A DNA stretch of 64,000 bases from Collinsella sp. An268 (GTDB lineage Bacteria > Actinomycetota > Coriobacteriia > Coriobacteriales > Coriobacteriaceae): assembly GCF_002159765.1 (NCBI RefSeq), contig NZ_NFJH01000009.1:1-64000 (forward strand), read 5' to 3'. Of this stretch, positions 1-8,012 are shown one piece after another; position 1 is the stretch's first letter, and each line of letters opens with the position of its first letter. The position numbers were made by a program, and so were the translations under genes. The notes under the pieces were generated by a model, which searched no databases, was not told the origin of the DNA, and saw only the letters and a list, made by a program, of their open reading frames with translations.

Positions 1-505
1 GGGGCTCGCGGCGGGTGCGGGGCGTCGGCGTCTGCGGTGCGGCGGGCGCCGGTGCGGGCTCGCTCGGCCGCGGGGCCGCGGGGCCGGTGAGGCTCTGCGA
101 GAGCCCCTGCTGGTAGGCGCGCTCCTCCTCGTAAAGGCGGCCCAGGGTGGGGGCGTCGACGTTCTCGGCAAAGACGGAGAACTTGCCGGCGCGGAGCTGC
201 GGGTCGATCATGAAGCGGACGAGCGGCTCGCCCACAAAGATATAGGCCTTCTTCTCCGCATGCGCCTTCACAAACTCGGCGACCTCCCGCGTGAGCTGCG
301 GATAGTACGGCGCCATAAGCGGGTCGTCGTCGGCGGCGATGAGAATGGTGTAGAGCGCGGGCGCCGTGTTGACGCCGTTGATGACGAGTGTCTGGTCCTC
401 CATCTCGCGCACTGCCTGCTTGGCGAGCTTTTTAAAGGAGAACGGTGCCCGGCTGGCGCCAAAGATACCCGCCACGTGGTCCTCGAAGATGTTCAGGAAG
501 TTCAC
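1..505 (-). CDS. fhaA: FhaA-type protein (DUF3662 + FHA), N-terminal part
   Basis: The gene starts at a GTG (505-503) and runs off the left edge, so only 168 codons are visible. The first ~115 residues (VNFLNIFEDHVAGIFGASRAP..., with REMEDQTLVINGV and APALYTILI) match the DUF3662 domain of actinobacterial FhaA. An Ala/Pro-rich linker follows, and the phosphothreonine-binding FHA domain is expected beyond the edge. FhaA proteins dock phosphorylated partners of Ser/Thr kinases at the cell wall. The start overlaps the stop of the upstream kinase gene (GTGA) and is preceded by GGAGGG, so translation is probably coupled. The family call is firm; the FHA domain itself is not seen. Confidence 0.85.
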   Translation of the reverse strand, partial: MNFLNIFEDHVAGIFGASRAPFSFKKLAKQAVREMEDQTLVINGVNTAPALYTILIAADDDPLMAPYYPQLTREVAEFVKAHAEKKAYIFVGEPLVRFMIDPQLRAGKFSVFAENVDAPTLGRLYEEERAYQQGLSQSLTGPAAPRPSEPAPAPAAPQTPTPRTRREP

Positions 506-2400
506 GGACGATCACCCTCCGCCGTTTCTTTTCGATAGCCGAGCCCATAGGTACAGATGAGCCAGATTATAGAGGAAAGCGCGCCCATCCCTAAAGCAAC
601 GGCAAAGGGTAGGGTCTGCGAGCTGGTATTTTCCACAGGGTTTGCAAGGCAGAGCTGCAAAACAACCATAATTCCGCCGGAGGCCGCACAGACGATGTCG
701 AGCCCCGTGCCCCCGCCGGCGGAGAAGCGCTCCCATAGGCGCGAGCCCACCGCCGACACGACGGCAGCGGTCGCGGCGGCCCCGGCGGCGCCGGCGATGA
801 GGTGCCCATCGGCGATGGCGGCCCACGCAGCGCTTGCCGGCAGCGCCCCCGCCGTCCCCAGGGCGGTGTTGAACAGCGCGGAGGTGAGGACGCCGAGGCC
901 GACCGTCGCCGCGGCGACGCCGGGCGCGCTGAGGTAGCCGCACCACACGGCGATAGGTCCGGCGAGAAGCCACGGGTTGCCCGTGAGCGCGCCGGCGGCG
1001 AGGATGGCGGCAAAGGCGGCCGAGGCGGCGGGCTGCGTGCGGCCCCAGACGTACCACCAGCTGGTGAGGAGCGCTATCAGCGGCAGCAGCACGGGCAGAA
1101 GCGCCAGAAGCGGCGTGGCGGGGGCGACGGCGCAGATGAGGCCCGCAGCCACCAGGGCGCTTCCCAGCTGCGGCGCGGCCACCGAGGCCCCGCCCGTGGC
1201 GAGCGCGACGGCAAGCGTCGCCACCGGGCTCGCAACCCCCGTCATGCCCAGCACGTATGCGGCGGCGACGGCGACGCCCGCGCCCGCGATGCCGCCGGTG
1301 ACGAGGGCGCGGGCGCGCGGCGTACGGCTGCCGAGCCAGCCCTCGGCCGGGTCGACCTCCACCGCGGGCTTGGCGGCCTCGGGGGCGAGGTCGGCATCGT
1401 CCTCGTCGGCGGTGAGCTCGGCGATGAGGTTCGCGAGGCTGCGGCGCCCGGCGCGCGGGTTGCCCAGGTCGGCGAGGAAGCGCTCCCCGAAGGCCTCGAC
1501 GCTTTCCGGTCGGTCCTCGGGAGCGGAGGAGAGCGCCGCGAGCAGGACCTCGTCCGCAAGCTCAGGGATGCCGGGCAGCACCTCCGCCGGGTCCTCGGCG
1601 CCCTCGCGGATGCGCTCGATGGACGCGGCGGCCGACTCGGCACGGAAGGGGGCCTCAGCGCACAGCGCCTCGTAGAGGACGGCGGCCAGGGCAAAGAGGT
1701 CCGCCCGCCCGTCCACATCGGCGCCGATGAGCTGCTCGGGCGGCATATAGCCGATGGTGCCGCCCCGAGCGTCGCCGTAGCCGGTCGCGCGCGAGAGCTT
1801 CGCCATGCCGAAGTCGGCAAGCTTGACGTTGCCGGTGCGGTCGATCAGCACGTTGGCGGGCTTGACGTCCAGGTGGAGCACGCCGTTGTCGTGCGCGAAG
1901 GCGAGCGCCTGCACGAGCGCGTCGGCAACGGCGGCGGTCTCGTCGTAGGTGAGGGAGTGCCCGTCCACGGCGGCGAGAAGCTCCTCGAGCGACATGCCGT
2001 CTACGTATTCCATCACCAGGTAGGCGTAGCCGCGGTCGTAGGTGAAATCGATGACTTGGACGATGTGGCTGGCCGCGAGCATGCTCGCCGTGCGCGCCTC
2101 GGCAAGCGCCGTGGCGTAGGTCTCGAGCGGAACGTCGGCGGCGGCCCCCTCGTCGGCGAGCGGCATGCGCTTGATGGCGACGCGCCGCTTCAGGCGGACG
2201 TCGAGGCAGATCTCGACGGTGCCGAACGTACCGCCCCCGCGCGTCTCGAGCGGGCGATAGCGCTTGAGGAGCGCGGTGGCGGCCGCGCCGGGGGCGGGGG
2301 CGTCGGCGAGCATGGCGGCTCCCGTCTCGGCGGGCGAGGGCGCGTGCGGGCGCGCCGCGGCGTCGGGCGCGGGGCGCCTATGGGATGAGAAGCGTGTCAT
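502..2400 (-). CDS. Membrane Ser/Thr protein kinase (Pkn family)
   Basis: This 632-residue protein phosphorylates Ser/Thr on partner proteins. A glycine loop (RGGGTFGTV, ~54-62), the ATP lysine K77 in VAIK, the catalytic loop HLDVKPAN (176-183, catalytic D178) and DFG (196-198) are all present. The catalytic loop reads HLD rather than HRD, so this is a non-RD kinase. The C-terminal half, from about residue 395, is a series of hydrophobic Ala/Gly/Leu-rich membrane segments, not PASTA repeats. The reading frame stays open to 2727, but the ATG at 2400 is chosen because AGGATC lies just upstream and upstream residues overlap the next gene's leader. It is coupled to fhaA, which suggests one signalling unit for envelope growth. 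Confidence 0.9.
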   Translation of the reverse strand: MTRFSSHRRPAPDAAARPHAPSPAETGAAMLADAPAPGAAATALLKRYRPLETRGGGTFGTVEICLDVRLKRRVAIKRMPLADEGAAADVPLETYATALAEARTASMLAASHIVQVIDFTYDRGYAYLVMEYVDGMSLEELLAAVDGHSLTYDETAAVADALVQALAFAHDNGVLHLDVKPANVLIDRTGNVKLADFGMAKLSRATGYGDARGGTIGYMPPEQLIGADVDGRADLFALAAVLYEALCAEAPFRAESAAASIERIREGAEDPAEVLPGIPELADEVLLAALSSAPEDRPESVEAFGERFLADLGNPRAGRRSLANLIAELTADEDDADLAPEAAKPAVEVDPAEGWLGSRTPRARALVTGGIAGAGVAVAAAYVLGMTGVASPVATLAVALATGGASVAAPQLGSALVAAGLICAVAPATPLLALLPVLLPLIALLTSWWYVWGRTQPAASAAFAAILAAGALTGNPWLLAGPIAVWCGYLSAPGVAAATVGLGVLTSALFNTALGTAGALPASAAWAAIADGHLIAGAAGAAATAAVVSAVGSRLWERFSAGGGTGLDIVCAASGGIMVVLQLCLANPVENTSSQTLPFAVALGMGALSSIIWLICTYGLGYRKETAEGDRP

Positions 2401-2448
2401 GGCGGATCCTGGTGCGGTTCTGGTTCGTGTGGGCCATGGTTTTTCGTC

Positions 2449-2492
2449 ATCATACCACGCCCCGCCGCTTCGTCCGCGCCGGCGGGTATGAT
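2449..2492. promoter_or_regulatory. Divergent promoter pair with mirrored -10 boxes
   Basis: CATCATACC (2446-2454 region) and GGTATGATG (~2485-2493) form a perfect 9-bp inverted repeat between the minus-strand kinase and the plus-strand small gene. Each arm contains TATGAT read outward, a good -10 box. The -35 boxes would fall in the other promoter's territory and are not consensus, so this is a moderate call. Confidence 0.4.
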
Positions 2493-2541
2493 GGTAGGAC
2501 CGTCGATGCGACGCCTGCGGGCAAAAGTGAGGGGATGGACG

Positions 2542-2736
2542 ATGAGCGATGCTGAGCGCTTGGCCGCGTACGAGGCCTTTGCCGCCGAGGCACGGGCGGA
2601 GCTCGGGGATGTTTCTCGGCGCATGGAGGCCCTGCGTGCCGAGAACAAGGTCAAGACCGCCACGTACCGCCAGCTCTTCGCGACGCGCATCACGCTCAAA
2701 GACATCGATCGGCGCCTGACCGCGCACGGGCTGTAG
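2542..2736 (+). CDS. Small coiled-coil protein upstream of dnaX
   Basis: A 64-residue protein beginning MSDAERLAAYEAFAAEAR. I do not recognise a named family. It is rich in Ala, Glu and Arg, has no Cys and no membrane segment, and looks almost wholly helical, with heptad-like spacing over residues 5-45. The ATG at 2542 has GAGGGG a few bases upstream; an earlier in-frame ATG at 2488 lies in the promoter region and is less likely. It ends 56 bases before dnaX in the same direction, so the two may be co-transcribed. Confidence 0.6.
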   Translation: MSDAERLAAYEAFAAEARAELGDVSRRMEALRAENKVKTATYRQLFATRITLKDIDRRLTAHGL

Positions 2737-2792
2737 GCCCGTTTCGCCGAGACCCGCTCCGCCCGACCGAGTGCATAGATAGGAGATTCCCC

Positions 2793-5447
2793 ATGGAGTC
2801 GCTGTACCGTAAATATCGCCCGCTCACCTTTGAGAGCGTTGTGGGCCAGCAGCACATCGTCTCGACGCTCGAGCACGCCGTCACCGAGGGGCGCCTCTCC
2901 CATGCGTACCTCTTCTGCGGGCCGCGCGGCACGGGCAAGACCACGATGGCGCGCATCCTCGCCAAGGCGCTGCTCTGCCAGAAGGCCGAGGCGGCGCGCG
3001 CGGAGGGGGCGAGCGGCTGCATGCCGGACGGCACGTGCCCTGAGTGCACGCAGATCGCCGAGGGCATCCACCCGGACGTGTACGAGCTCGACGCCGCGAG
3101 CCGCACCGGCGTGGACAACGTGCGCGAGGAGATCATCGGATCGGTCAACTTCGCCCCCGTGCGCGGGGCCTACAAGGTCTACATCATCGACGAGGTCCAC
3201 ATGCTCACCGTGGCGGCCTTCAACGCGCTGCTCAAGACGCTCGAGGAGCCGCCGGCGCACGTGGTCTTCGTGATGTGCACCACCGACCCGCAGAAGATTC
3301 CCGAGACCATTCTCTCGCGCTGCCAGCGCTTCGACTTCCATCGCATCGGCAACGAGGATATCGAGGGCCGCCTCGCCTACATCTGCGAGCAAGAGGGCTT
3401 TGCCTACGATGCCGAGGCGCTCGAGATCGTTGCCAAGCACGCGCGCGGCGGCATGCGCGACGCCTTGTCGACGCTGGAGCAGCTCTCGGTCTTTGGCGGC
3501 GGGGCGGTGCGCGCCGACGACGCCCGCGCCCTGCTGGGCGAGGTGGCGAGCTCGGTGCTCGCCGAGTTTGCCCGCGCCCTCGCCGCGCGCGACGTCGCGA
3601 CGCTCTTCTCGCTGGTGCGCGCGCAGGTCGACGAGGGCAACGACCTGATGGAGCTTACCCGGGACCTCATCGCGCACCTGCGCGATGTCTATATGGTGCG
3701 CGTCGCGGGTGCGGCGCGCGAGGTGGTGGATGCGACGCCCGAGGAGCTCGAGGCGCTCTCTGCCGAGGCCGCCCTGTTTGAGGGGAACGACCGCGTGGCG
3801 CGGATGTTGACCGTGCTTGACGACGCAGCGCTGGAGATGCGCAACGCCGCGGACACGCGCCTAGTGCTCGAGATCGCGCTCACGCGCCTGGCGCGCCCCG
3901 CGTCAGACCTTACGCTCGAGGCTCTGGCGGACCGGCTGGACCGCATCGAGGCACAGCTTGCCGCCGGCGTGCCGTCTGCCCCGCTTGACGCGGACGCGGC
4001 GTCGAGCCTGATGGGCAGACCTGCCGCGGCGCCCGCGGCACGGCAGGAGGCGGCACCGTCCGCGGCACCGGTCTCTGCCCCCGCGCGCGCAGTCGCCGCC
4101 CGTCCGCATGCGGCGGCGCCGTGGGATGCGCCCGCCTCGCCTGCGCCGCAGCGCAAGGCGCCCGCCCCGAGCGCGGTGCCCGGCCCGGCACGATCCGCCG
4201 CCGCTTCCGCCCCGGCACCCGTGCAAGATGCTGTCCCGTCGCCGGTCCCGTCACCGGCCCCGGCCTCTCCGGAGAGGTCCGTCTCCCCGGCGCCCGGGCG
4301 CGCTCCCGTTTCTGAGGCTGCCGCTGCTCCGGCCCCCGCGCCTGCCGTCGCGCACGTTCAGGAGCCTGCTCCGCAGGAGCCCGCCTGTGCGCCCGTACCG
4401 CAGAAGAACGAGGCCGCGCCCTCCGGCGCCCCCGCTCCCGCGGCTGCTCCCGTGACTGACGAGGGCGACCTGCAGCGCCGGTGGGCCGAGGTCGTGCACC
4501 GCGTCACGGTTGCCCAGCCCTCACGCGGAGCGCTTCTGCAGAGCTCGCGCGCCCGCACGGACGACGGCGACACGCTGACGGTCGCCTTCCCGGCGGGGTC
4601 GGGGTTTGCCATCAAGATGCTGGGGCGCGCCGATTCCGAGGCGGCTATCCATCCGGTCGTCGCCGAGGTCTTCGGTACTCGTAAGGTGCACTACGTGATG
4701 GGCGACGCCCCCGCGCGCCCTGCCGCCCCCGCGCCCGCCTCCCCCTCACAGGTGTCGCAGGCTCCCCGGCCGCAGCCCGATCCCGCGCCCTCCCCGGCGG
4801 CACCTGCGCCTGAGGCTGCTGCGCCCGCGTCGCCCGCACCGGCCGCCCCCGCGCCGCGCCCGGTTACCGCCCCCGCGCCCGAGCCGGCACCCCGGTCCGG
4901 CGAAACCCCGGCACCCGCTCCGGCGACCGCGGTAAAACCCGCGGCCCCCGCCCCTGCGCAGGTGTCGCCCGGCTTCGTGCCGTTTACGAGCGAGGCATCG
5001 GCACCCGCGACCCCCGCTTCGCCCGCGGCTTCCGTTCCGGCGGCGCCGGCAGCCGATCAGACGAGCGGCCCCACGGTGATCTCGGAGCCCTCGGTCGAGG
5101 AGGACCGCCGCGCGTGGGAGGACGAGGTCGTCCCGTACGACGACGCCTTCATCGCGGGATACGAGGCGGAGGAGGATCTGCCTCCGTTCGATATGCCCGT
5201 CGAGCCCCCGGCGGCGTCCGCGCCCGCTGCTGCCGGCGGTTCGGATGCTTCGGCAGTCGAGGGCGCTGCTACCCCTGCCGCCCCGCGCCCGGCCGCTTCG
5301 CCCGCGGTGGCGAAGTCCCCCTCCTTCGACCCGGCGGCGGTCTTCAACCATGATGCGCCGCCCGCGGAGGTTCCGGAGACTTCGGAAGACGCCGTGAAGC
5401 TGCTCGATAGCGTTTTTGGGTCCGGTGTCATCGTTCATAAGGAGTAG
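2793..5447 (+). CDS. dnaX: DNA polymerase III subunits gamma/tau
   Basis: This is the clamp-loader ATPase of the replisome, 884 residues. Residues 1-240 carry the AAA+ core: MESLYRKYRP start, Walker A GPRGTGKT (43-50), a zinc-binding cysteine group ending CPEC, Walker B with IIDEVHML, and a SRC sensor segment (LSRCQRF). Domain III follows to about residue 360. From roughly 390 to 800 the chain is Ala/Pro-rich low-complexity sequence, interrupted by a folded island near 545-635 (DEGDLQRRWAEVVHRV... to HYVMGD) that resembles the tau domain IV/V. AGGAGA precedes the ATG. It is followed by ebfC-like and recR genes, the classic order. Confidence 0.97.
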   Translation: MESLYRKYRPLTFESVVGQQHIVSTLEHAVTEGRLSHAYLFCGPRGTGKTTMARILAKALLCQKAEAARAEGASGCMPDGTCPECTQIAEGIHPDVYELDAASRTGVDNVREEIIGSVNFAPVRGAYKVYIIDEVHMLTVAAFNALLKTLEEPPAHVVFVMCTTDPQKIPETILSRCQRFDFHRIGNEDIEGRLAYICEQEGFAYDAEALEIVAKHARGGMRDALSTLEQLSVFGGGAVRADDARALLGEVASSVLAEFARALAARDVATLFSLVRAQVDEGNDLMELTRDLIAHLRDVYMVRVAGAAREVVDATPEELEALSAEAALFEGNDRVARMLTVLDDAALEMRNAADTRLVLEIALTRLARPASDLTLEALADRLDRIEAQLAAGVPSAPLDADAASSLMGRPAAAPAARQEAAPSAAPVSAPARAVAARPHAAAPWDAPASPAPQRKAPAPSAVPGPARSAAASAPAPVQDAVPSPVPSPAPASPERSVSPAPGRAPVSEAAAAPAPAPAVAHVQEPAPQEPACAPVPQKNEAAPSGAPAPAAAPVTDEGDLQRRWAEVVHRVTVAQPSRGALLQSSRARTDDGDTLTVAFPAGSGFAIKMLGRADSEAAIHPVVAEVFGTRKVHYVMGDAPARPAAPAPASPSQVSQAPRPQPDPAPSPAAPAPEAAAPASPAPAAPAPRPVTAPAPEPAPRSGETPAPAPATAVKPAAPAPAQVSPGFVPFTSEASAPATPASPAASVPAAPAADQTSGPTVISEPSVEEDRRAWEDEVVPYDDAFIAGYEAEEDLPPFDMPVEPPAASAPAAAGGSDASAVEGAATPAAPRPAASPAVAKSPSFDPAAVFNHDAPPAEVPETSEDAVKLLDSVFGSGVIVHKE

Positions 5448-5521
5448 CCCGCGCTCGTGGTACGATGCACGGGCACCGCATAGGGCGCCGTATGCGCGTC
5501 CCCTACCTACAAGGAGCTCCC

Positions 5522-5842
5522 ATGCCCAATATGAACATGCAGCAGATGATGAAGCAGGCCCGCAAGATGCAGGAGCAGCTTGCCGCCGCGCAGGAGAGCC
5601 TCGCCCAAGTAAGCGTCGACGCCTCTGCGGGCGGCGGCATGGTCAAGGTGACCATGAACGGCGAGATGCAGCTCACCTCCATCAAGATCGACCCCGAGGC
5701 GCTCGATCCCGCCGACGTCGAGATGCTCGAGGACATGATCGTCGCCGCCGTTAACGAGGCGCACCGCAGCGTTGCCGAGCAGGCGAACCGCCAGATGAGC
5801 GCCATCACCGGCGGCCTCAACATCCCCGGCATGCCGTTCTAA
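5522..5842 (+). CDS. YbaB/EbfC nucleoid-associated protein
   Basis: A 106-residue member of the YbaB/EbfC family, small dimeric DNA-binding proteins of the nucleoid. The N-terminus is Met/Gln-rich ([19 protein letters not shown]), followed by the family core [23 protein letters not shown] and a C-terminal helix ending in GLNIPGMPF. The frame is open from 5465, but the ATG at 5522 has AAGGAGCTCCC directly before it and gives the normal family length. It sits between dnaX and recR, as in most bacteria. Confidence 0.95.
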   Translation: MPNMNMQQMMKQARKMQEQLAAAQESLAQVSVDASAGGGMVKVTMNGEMQLTSIKIDPEALDPADVEMLEDMIVAAVNEAHRSVAEQANRQMSAITGGLNIPGMPF

Positions 5843-5859
5843 GACGGGACGGTTGCGCC

Positions 5860-6453
5860 GTGGCAAACCAGAGTCTGCAGAAACTCCTCGACGAGCTGGG
5901 GCGCTTGCCGGGCATCGGCCCCAAGAGCGCCCAGCGCATCGCCTATCATCTTCTGGAGGCCGACGCCGAGGAGGCGCGGCGTTTGGCCGAGGCCATCCTC
6001 GAGGTCAAAGAGGAGGTCCACTTCTGCCGCCGCTGCTTCAATTACGCTACGGCCGATGAATGCCCCATCTGCCAGGACTCGACGCGCGACAGCACGCGCA
6101 TCTGCGTGGTATCCGAGCCGCGCGACGTGTCCGCCATCGAGCGCACGGGCTCGTATCGGGGGCTTTACCACGTGCTGGGCGGCGTCATCAGCCCCATGGA
6201 CAAGATCGGCCCCGATCAGCTGCATGTGCGCGAGCTGCTGGCGCGCTTGGCAGAAGAGGGGACCCAAGAGGTCATCCTTGCCACGAATCCCAATGTGGAG
6301 GGGGAGGCCACGGCGAGCTACCTCGCCCTCACCATCAAGCCGCTGGGCATTGCCGTGAGCCGTCTGGCGAGCGGCCTGCCCGTGGGCGGCGACCTCGAAT
6401 ACGCCGACGAGCTCACACTGGGTCGCGCCATCGAAGCACGCCGCGCCCTCTAA
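5860..6453 (+). CDS. recR: Recombination protein RecR
   Basis: RecR (197 residues) loads RecA with RecO at gapped DNA. It has the N-terminal helix-hairpin-helix ([20 protein letters not shown]), the four-cysteine zinc motif (CRRCFNY...CPIC, about residues 56-71), and a Toprim domain (ICVVSEPRD...[14 protein letters not shown]). It starts at GTG 5860, 17 bases after the EbfC-type gene, and ends the replication/repair operon. Length and motifs are typical. Confidence 0.97.
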   Translation: MANQSLQKLLDELGRLPGIGPKSAQRIAYHLLEADAEEARRLAEAILEVKEEVHFCRRCFNYATADECPICQDSTRDSTRICVVSEPRDVSAIERTGSYRGLYHVLGGVISPMDKIGPDQLHVRELLARLAEEGTQEVILATNPNVEGEATASYLALTIKPLGIAVSRLASGLPVGGDLEYADELTLGRAIEARRAL

Positions 6454-6644
6454 GGCCACCTGCCGCTGTCATCTGCGCCGTTAACGGGGCAGGGCCGGGC
6501 GGTGCCCCGGCCCATGTGCCCGTTGGCGCCACGCCCGGCATCGGCGGTGTGCGCCGTACACGACCGTTCGCATACCTTAATCGGCCGTTCGCCGATACCC
6601 CGGGCGCGTATACAGCCCGTCACGCCATGGTATAAACGAATAGG

Positions 6645-6667
6645 TAAACATTCTAGCAATCTGTTTA
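6645..6667. promoter_or_regulatory. Putative operator in front of LacI gene
   Basis: TAAACA and TGTTTA form an inverted repeat with an 11-base centre, ending 16 bases before the LacI gene. The same TAAAC/GTTTA core recurs at other sugar promoters in this window, so autoregulation by a LacI-family protein is likely. No footprint evidence exists here. Confidence 0.45.
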
Positions 6668-6682
6668 GGTGCGAGGTGCCCT

Positions 6683-7693
6683 ATGCACAAGGTCAGTGTT
6701 CGTGAGATCAGCCGGGTGACCGGCTTCTCCCCGGCGACGGTTTCCAACGCGCTCAACCATAAGCGCAACGTGAGCGAGGAGACCGCCGAGAAGATTCGCT
6801 CGGTGGCAAAATCCCTTGGGTACCAGCACCCCTCGCAGCTCGATGCCATTAAATTCGTGGTTGCGCGCAAGACGGGCGCCATCGTGGACGACAGCACGTT
6901 CCATCCCTCCGTCATCGAGGGCGTGGAGCGTCAGGCGCGCCGCCACGGCATGGGCACCGCCTTTGTCTCGCTCGATTTCTCCGATCTCGATGCCGTGCGC
7001 CCGCAGGTGGCGGAGCTGGTGGGCGACCCTTCGTCGGCGGTGGTGCTTTTGGGCACCGAGCTCGGCGAGGAGGATTACGAGCTCTTCCGCTCCTGCCCGG
7101 CCCGCATGGTGGTGCTCGACGGTTGGAGCGACCGCTTCGACTTCGACGCCGTGGTCATGGCAAACGAGGGGTCGGTGCTGCGCGTGGTGCAGTATCTCGT
7201 CGAGCGCGGCCATCGCAGCATCGGCTATCTGTCGGGCGACTTCCGCATCCAGAATTTCCGCGCGCGCGAGCGGGGCTTCTTCCGCGGCTTGGACGAAGGG
7301 GGCCTCGGTTTCGATCCGAGGTGGCGCGTGGAGCTGGGGACGACGCTAGAGCGCGCGTACGGGGATATGGCCGCATGGCTTTCCCGTGTGTCGCGCGATA
7401 GCCTGCCGACGGCGTTTTTCGCTGATAACGACGTGCTGGCTGTAGGCGCCATGCGCGCGCTGACGGAGGCGGGCATTCGTGTTCCCGAGGACGTCTCGAT
7501 CGTGGGCTTCGACGACCTGTCGCTCGGTGCGTTCTCCACACCGCCGCTGACCACGGTGCACGTGCTCAAGCACGAGGTGGGGGAGATCGCCGTGCGGCGT
7601 CTGATCGGCAACGTCAACAACCCCAAGAACTATACCTGCAAGACGCTGGTGAGCACCTACTTTGTGGAGCGCAAGAGCGTGTGCGACCGATAG
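6683..7693 (+). CDS. LacI-family transcriptional regulator
   Basis: A 336-residue sugar-responsive repressor or activator. The N-terminal helix-turn-helix is VSVREISRVTGFSPATVSNALNHKRNVS (residues ~4-31), followed by the hinge KIRSVAKSLGYQ and a periplasmic-binding-protein-like effector domain ending in the family signature VPEDVSIVGFDDL...TTVHVLKHEVGEIAVRRL. GAGGTG precedes the ATG. It stands alone before a terminator hairpin and directly upstream of the isomerase/transketolase operon, which it probably controls through AAACGTTT near 7931. The effector is unknown. Confidence 0.93.
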   Translation: MHKVSVREISRVTGFSPATVSNALNHKRNVSEETAEKIRSVAKSLGYQHPSQLDAIKFVVARKTGAIVDDSTFHPSVIEGVERQARRHGMGTAFVSLDFSDLDAVRPQVAELVGDPSSAVVLLGTELGEEDYELFRSCPARMVVLDGWSDRFDFDAVVMANEGSVLRVVQYLVERGHRSIGYLSGDFRIQNFRARERGFFRGLDEGGLGFDPRWRVELGTTLERAYGDMAAWLSRVSRDSLPTAFFADNDVLAVGAMRALTEAGIRVPEDVSIVGFDDLSLGAFSTPPLTTVHVLKHEVGEIAVRRLIGNVNNPKNYTCKTLVSTYFVERKSVCDR

Positions 7694-7825
7694 GGCGCGC
7701 AGGGCCGCCTGCGCCTCCGCAGGCGGTGCGCTCGCAAGACGGGCGAGACGCTCCCTGCTGCTGCAGTGGGCGAACACATGAGGCGGGCGCCTGCTCCGTG
7801 GAGGCGCGTTGATGTGCACAAAGTA

Positions 7826-7865
7826 AGCGGATGGTATCGTCTGGGTACCATCCGCTATTTCTTTT
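7826..7865 (+). terminator. Rho-independent terminator after LacI gene
   Basis: AGCGGATGGTA pairs perfectly with TACCATCCGCT (11 bp, 9-base loop), followed by ATTTCTTTT. It separates the regulator from the catabolic operon. Confidence 0.8.
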
Positions 7866-7908
7866 ACCGTTCATCCTGTTTATACGACCGTTTACCTTAA
7901 TTATTGGC

Positions 7909-7945
7909 ATAATAGTCAGTGAAACGTGTAAAACGTTTAGTAGAC
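7909..7945 (+). promoter_or_regulatory. Promoter/operator of the isomerase operon
   Basis: The 319-base gap between the LacI gene and the isomerase holds the terminator at 7826 and then an AT-rich stretch. CATAAT at about 7909 is a plausible -10. The palindrome AAACGTTT (7931-7938, within GTAAAACGTTTAG) lies just downstream, where a bound LacI-type repressor would block transcription. A second AAACGT half lies at 7922. Confidence 0.45.
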
Positions 7946-8012
7946 AGTATAGACGACGATGGGACCGGTGGGCCGCGCGCGTGCGCACGGCCCGTGTCAG
8001 AAGGGGAGCGTC

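Noticed and set aside
502-2727. Kinase start at 2727 (741 residues)
   Set aside because: The extra 109 residues overlap the small plus-strand gene and look non-coding; ATG 2400 has a ribosome site and leads straight into the protein.
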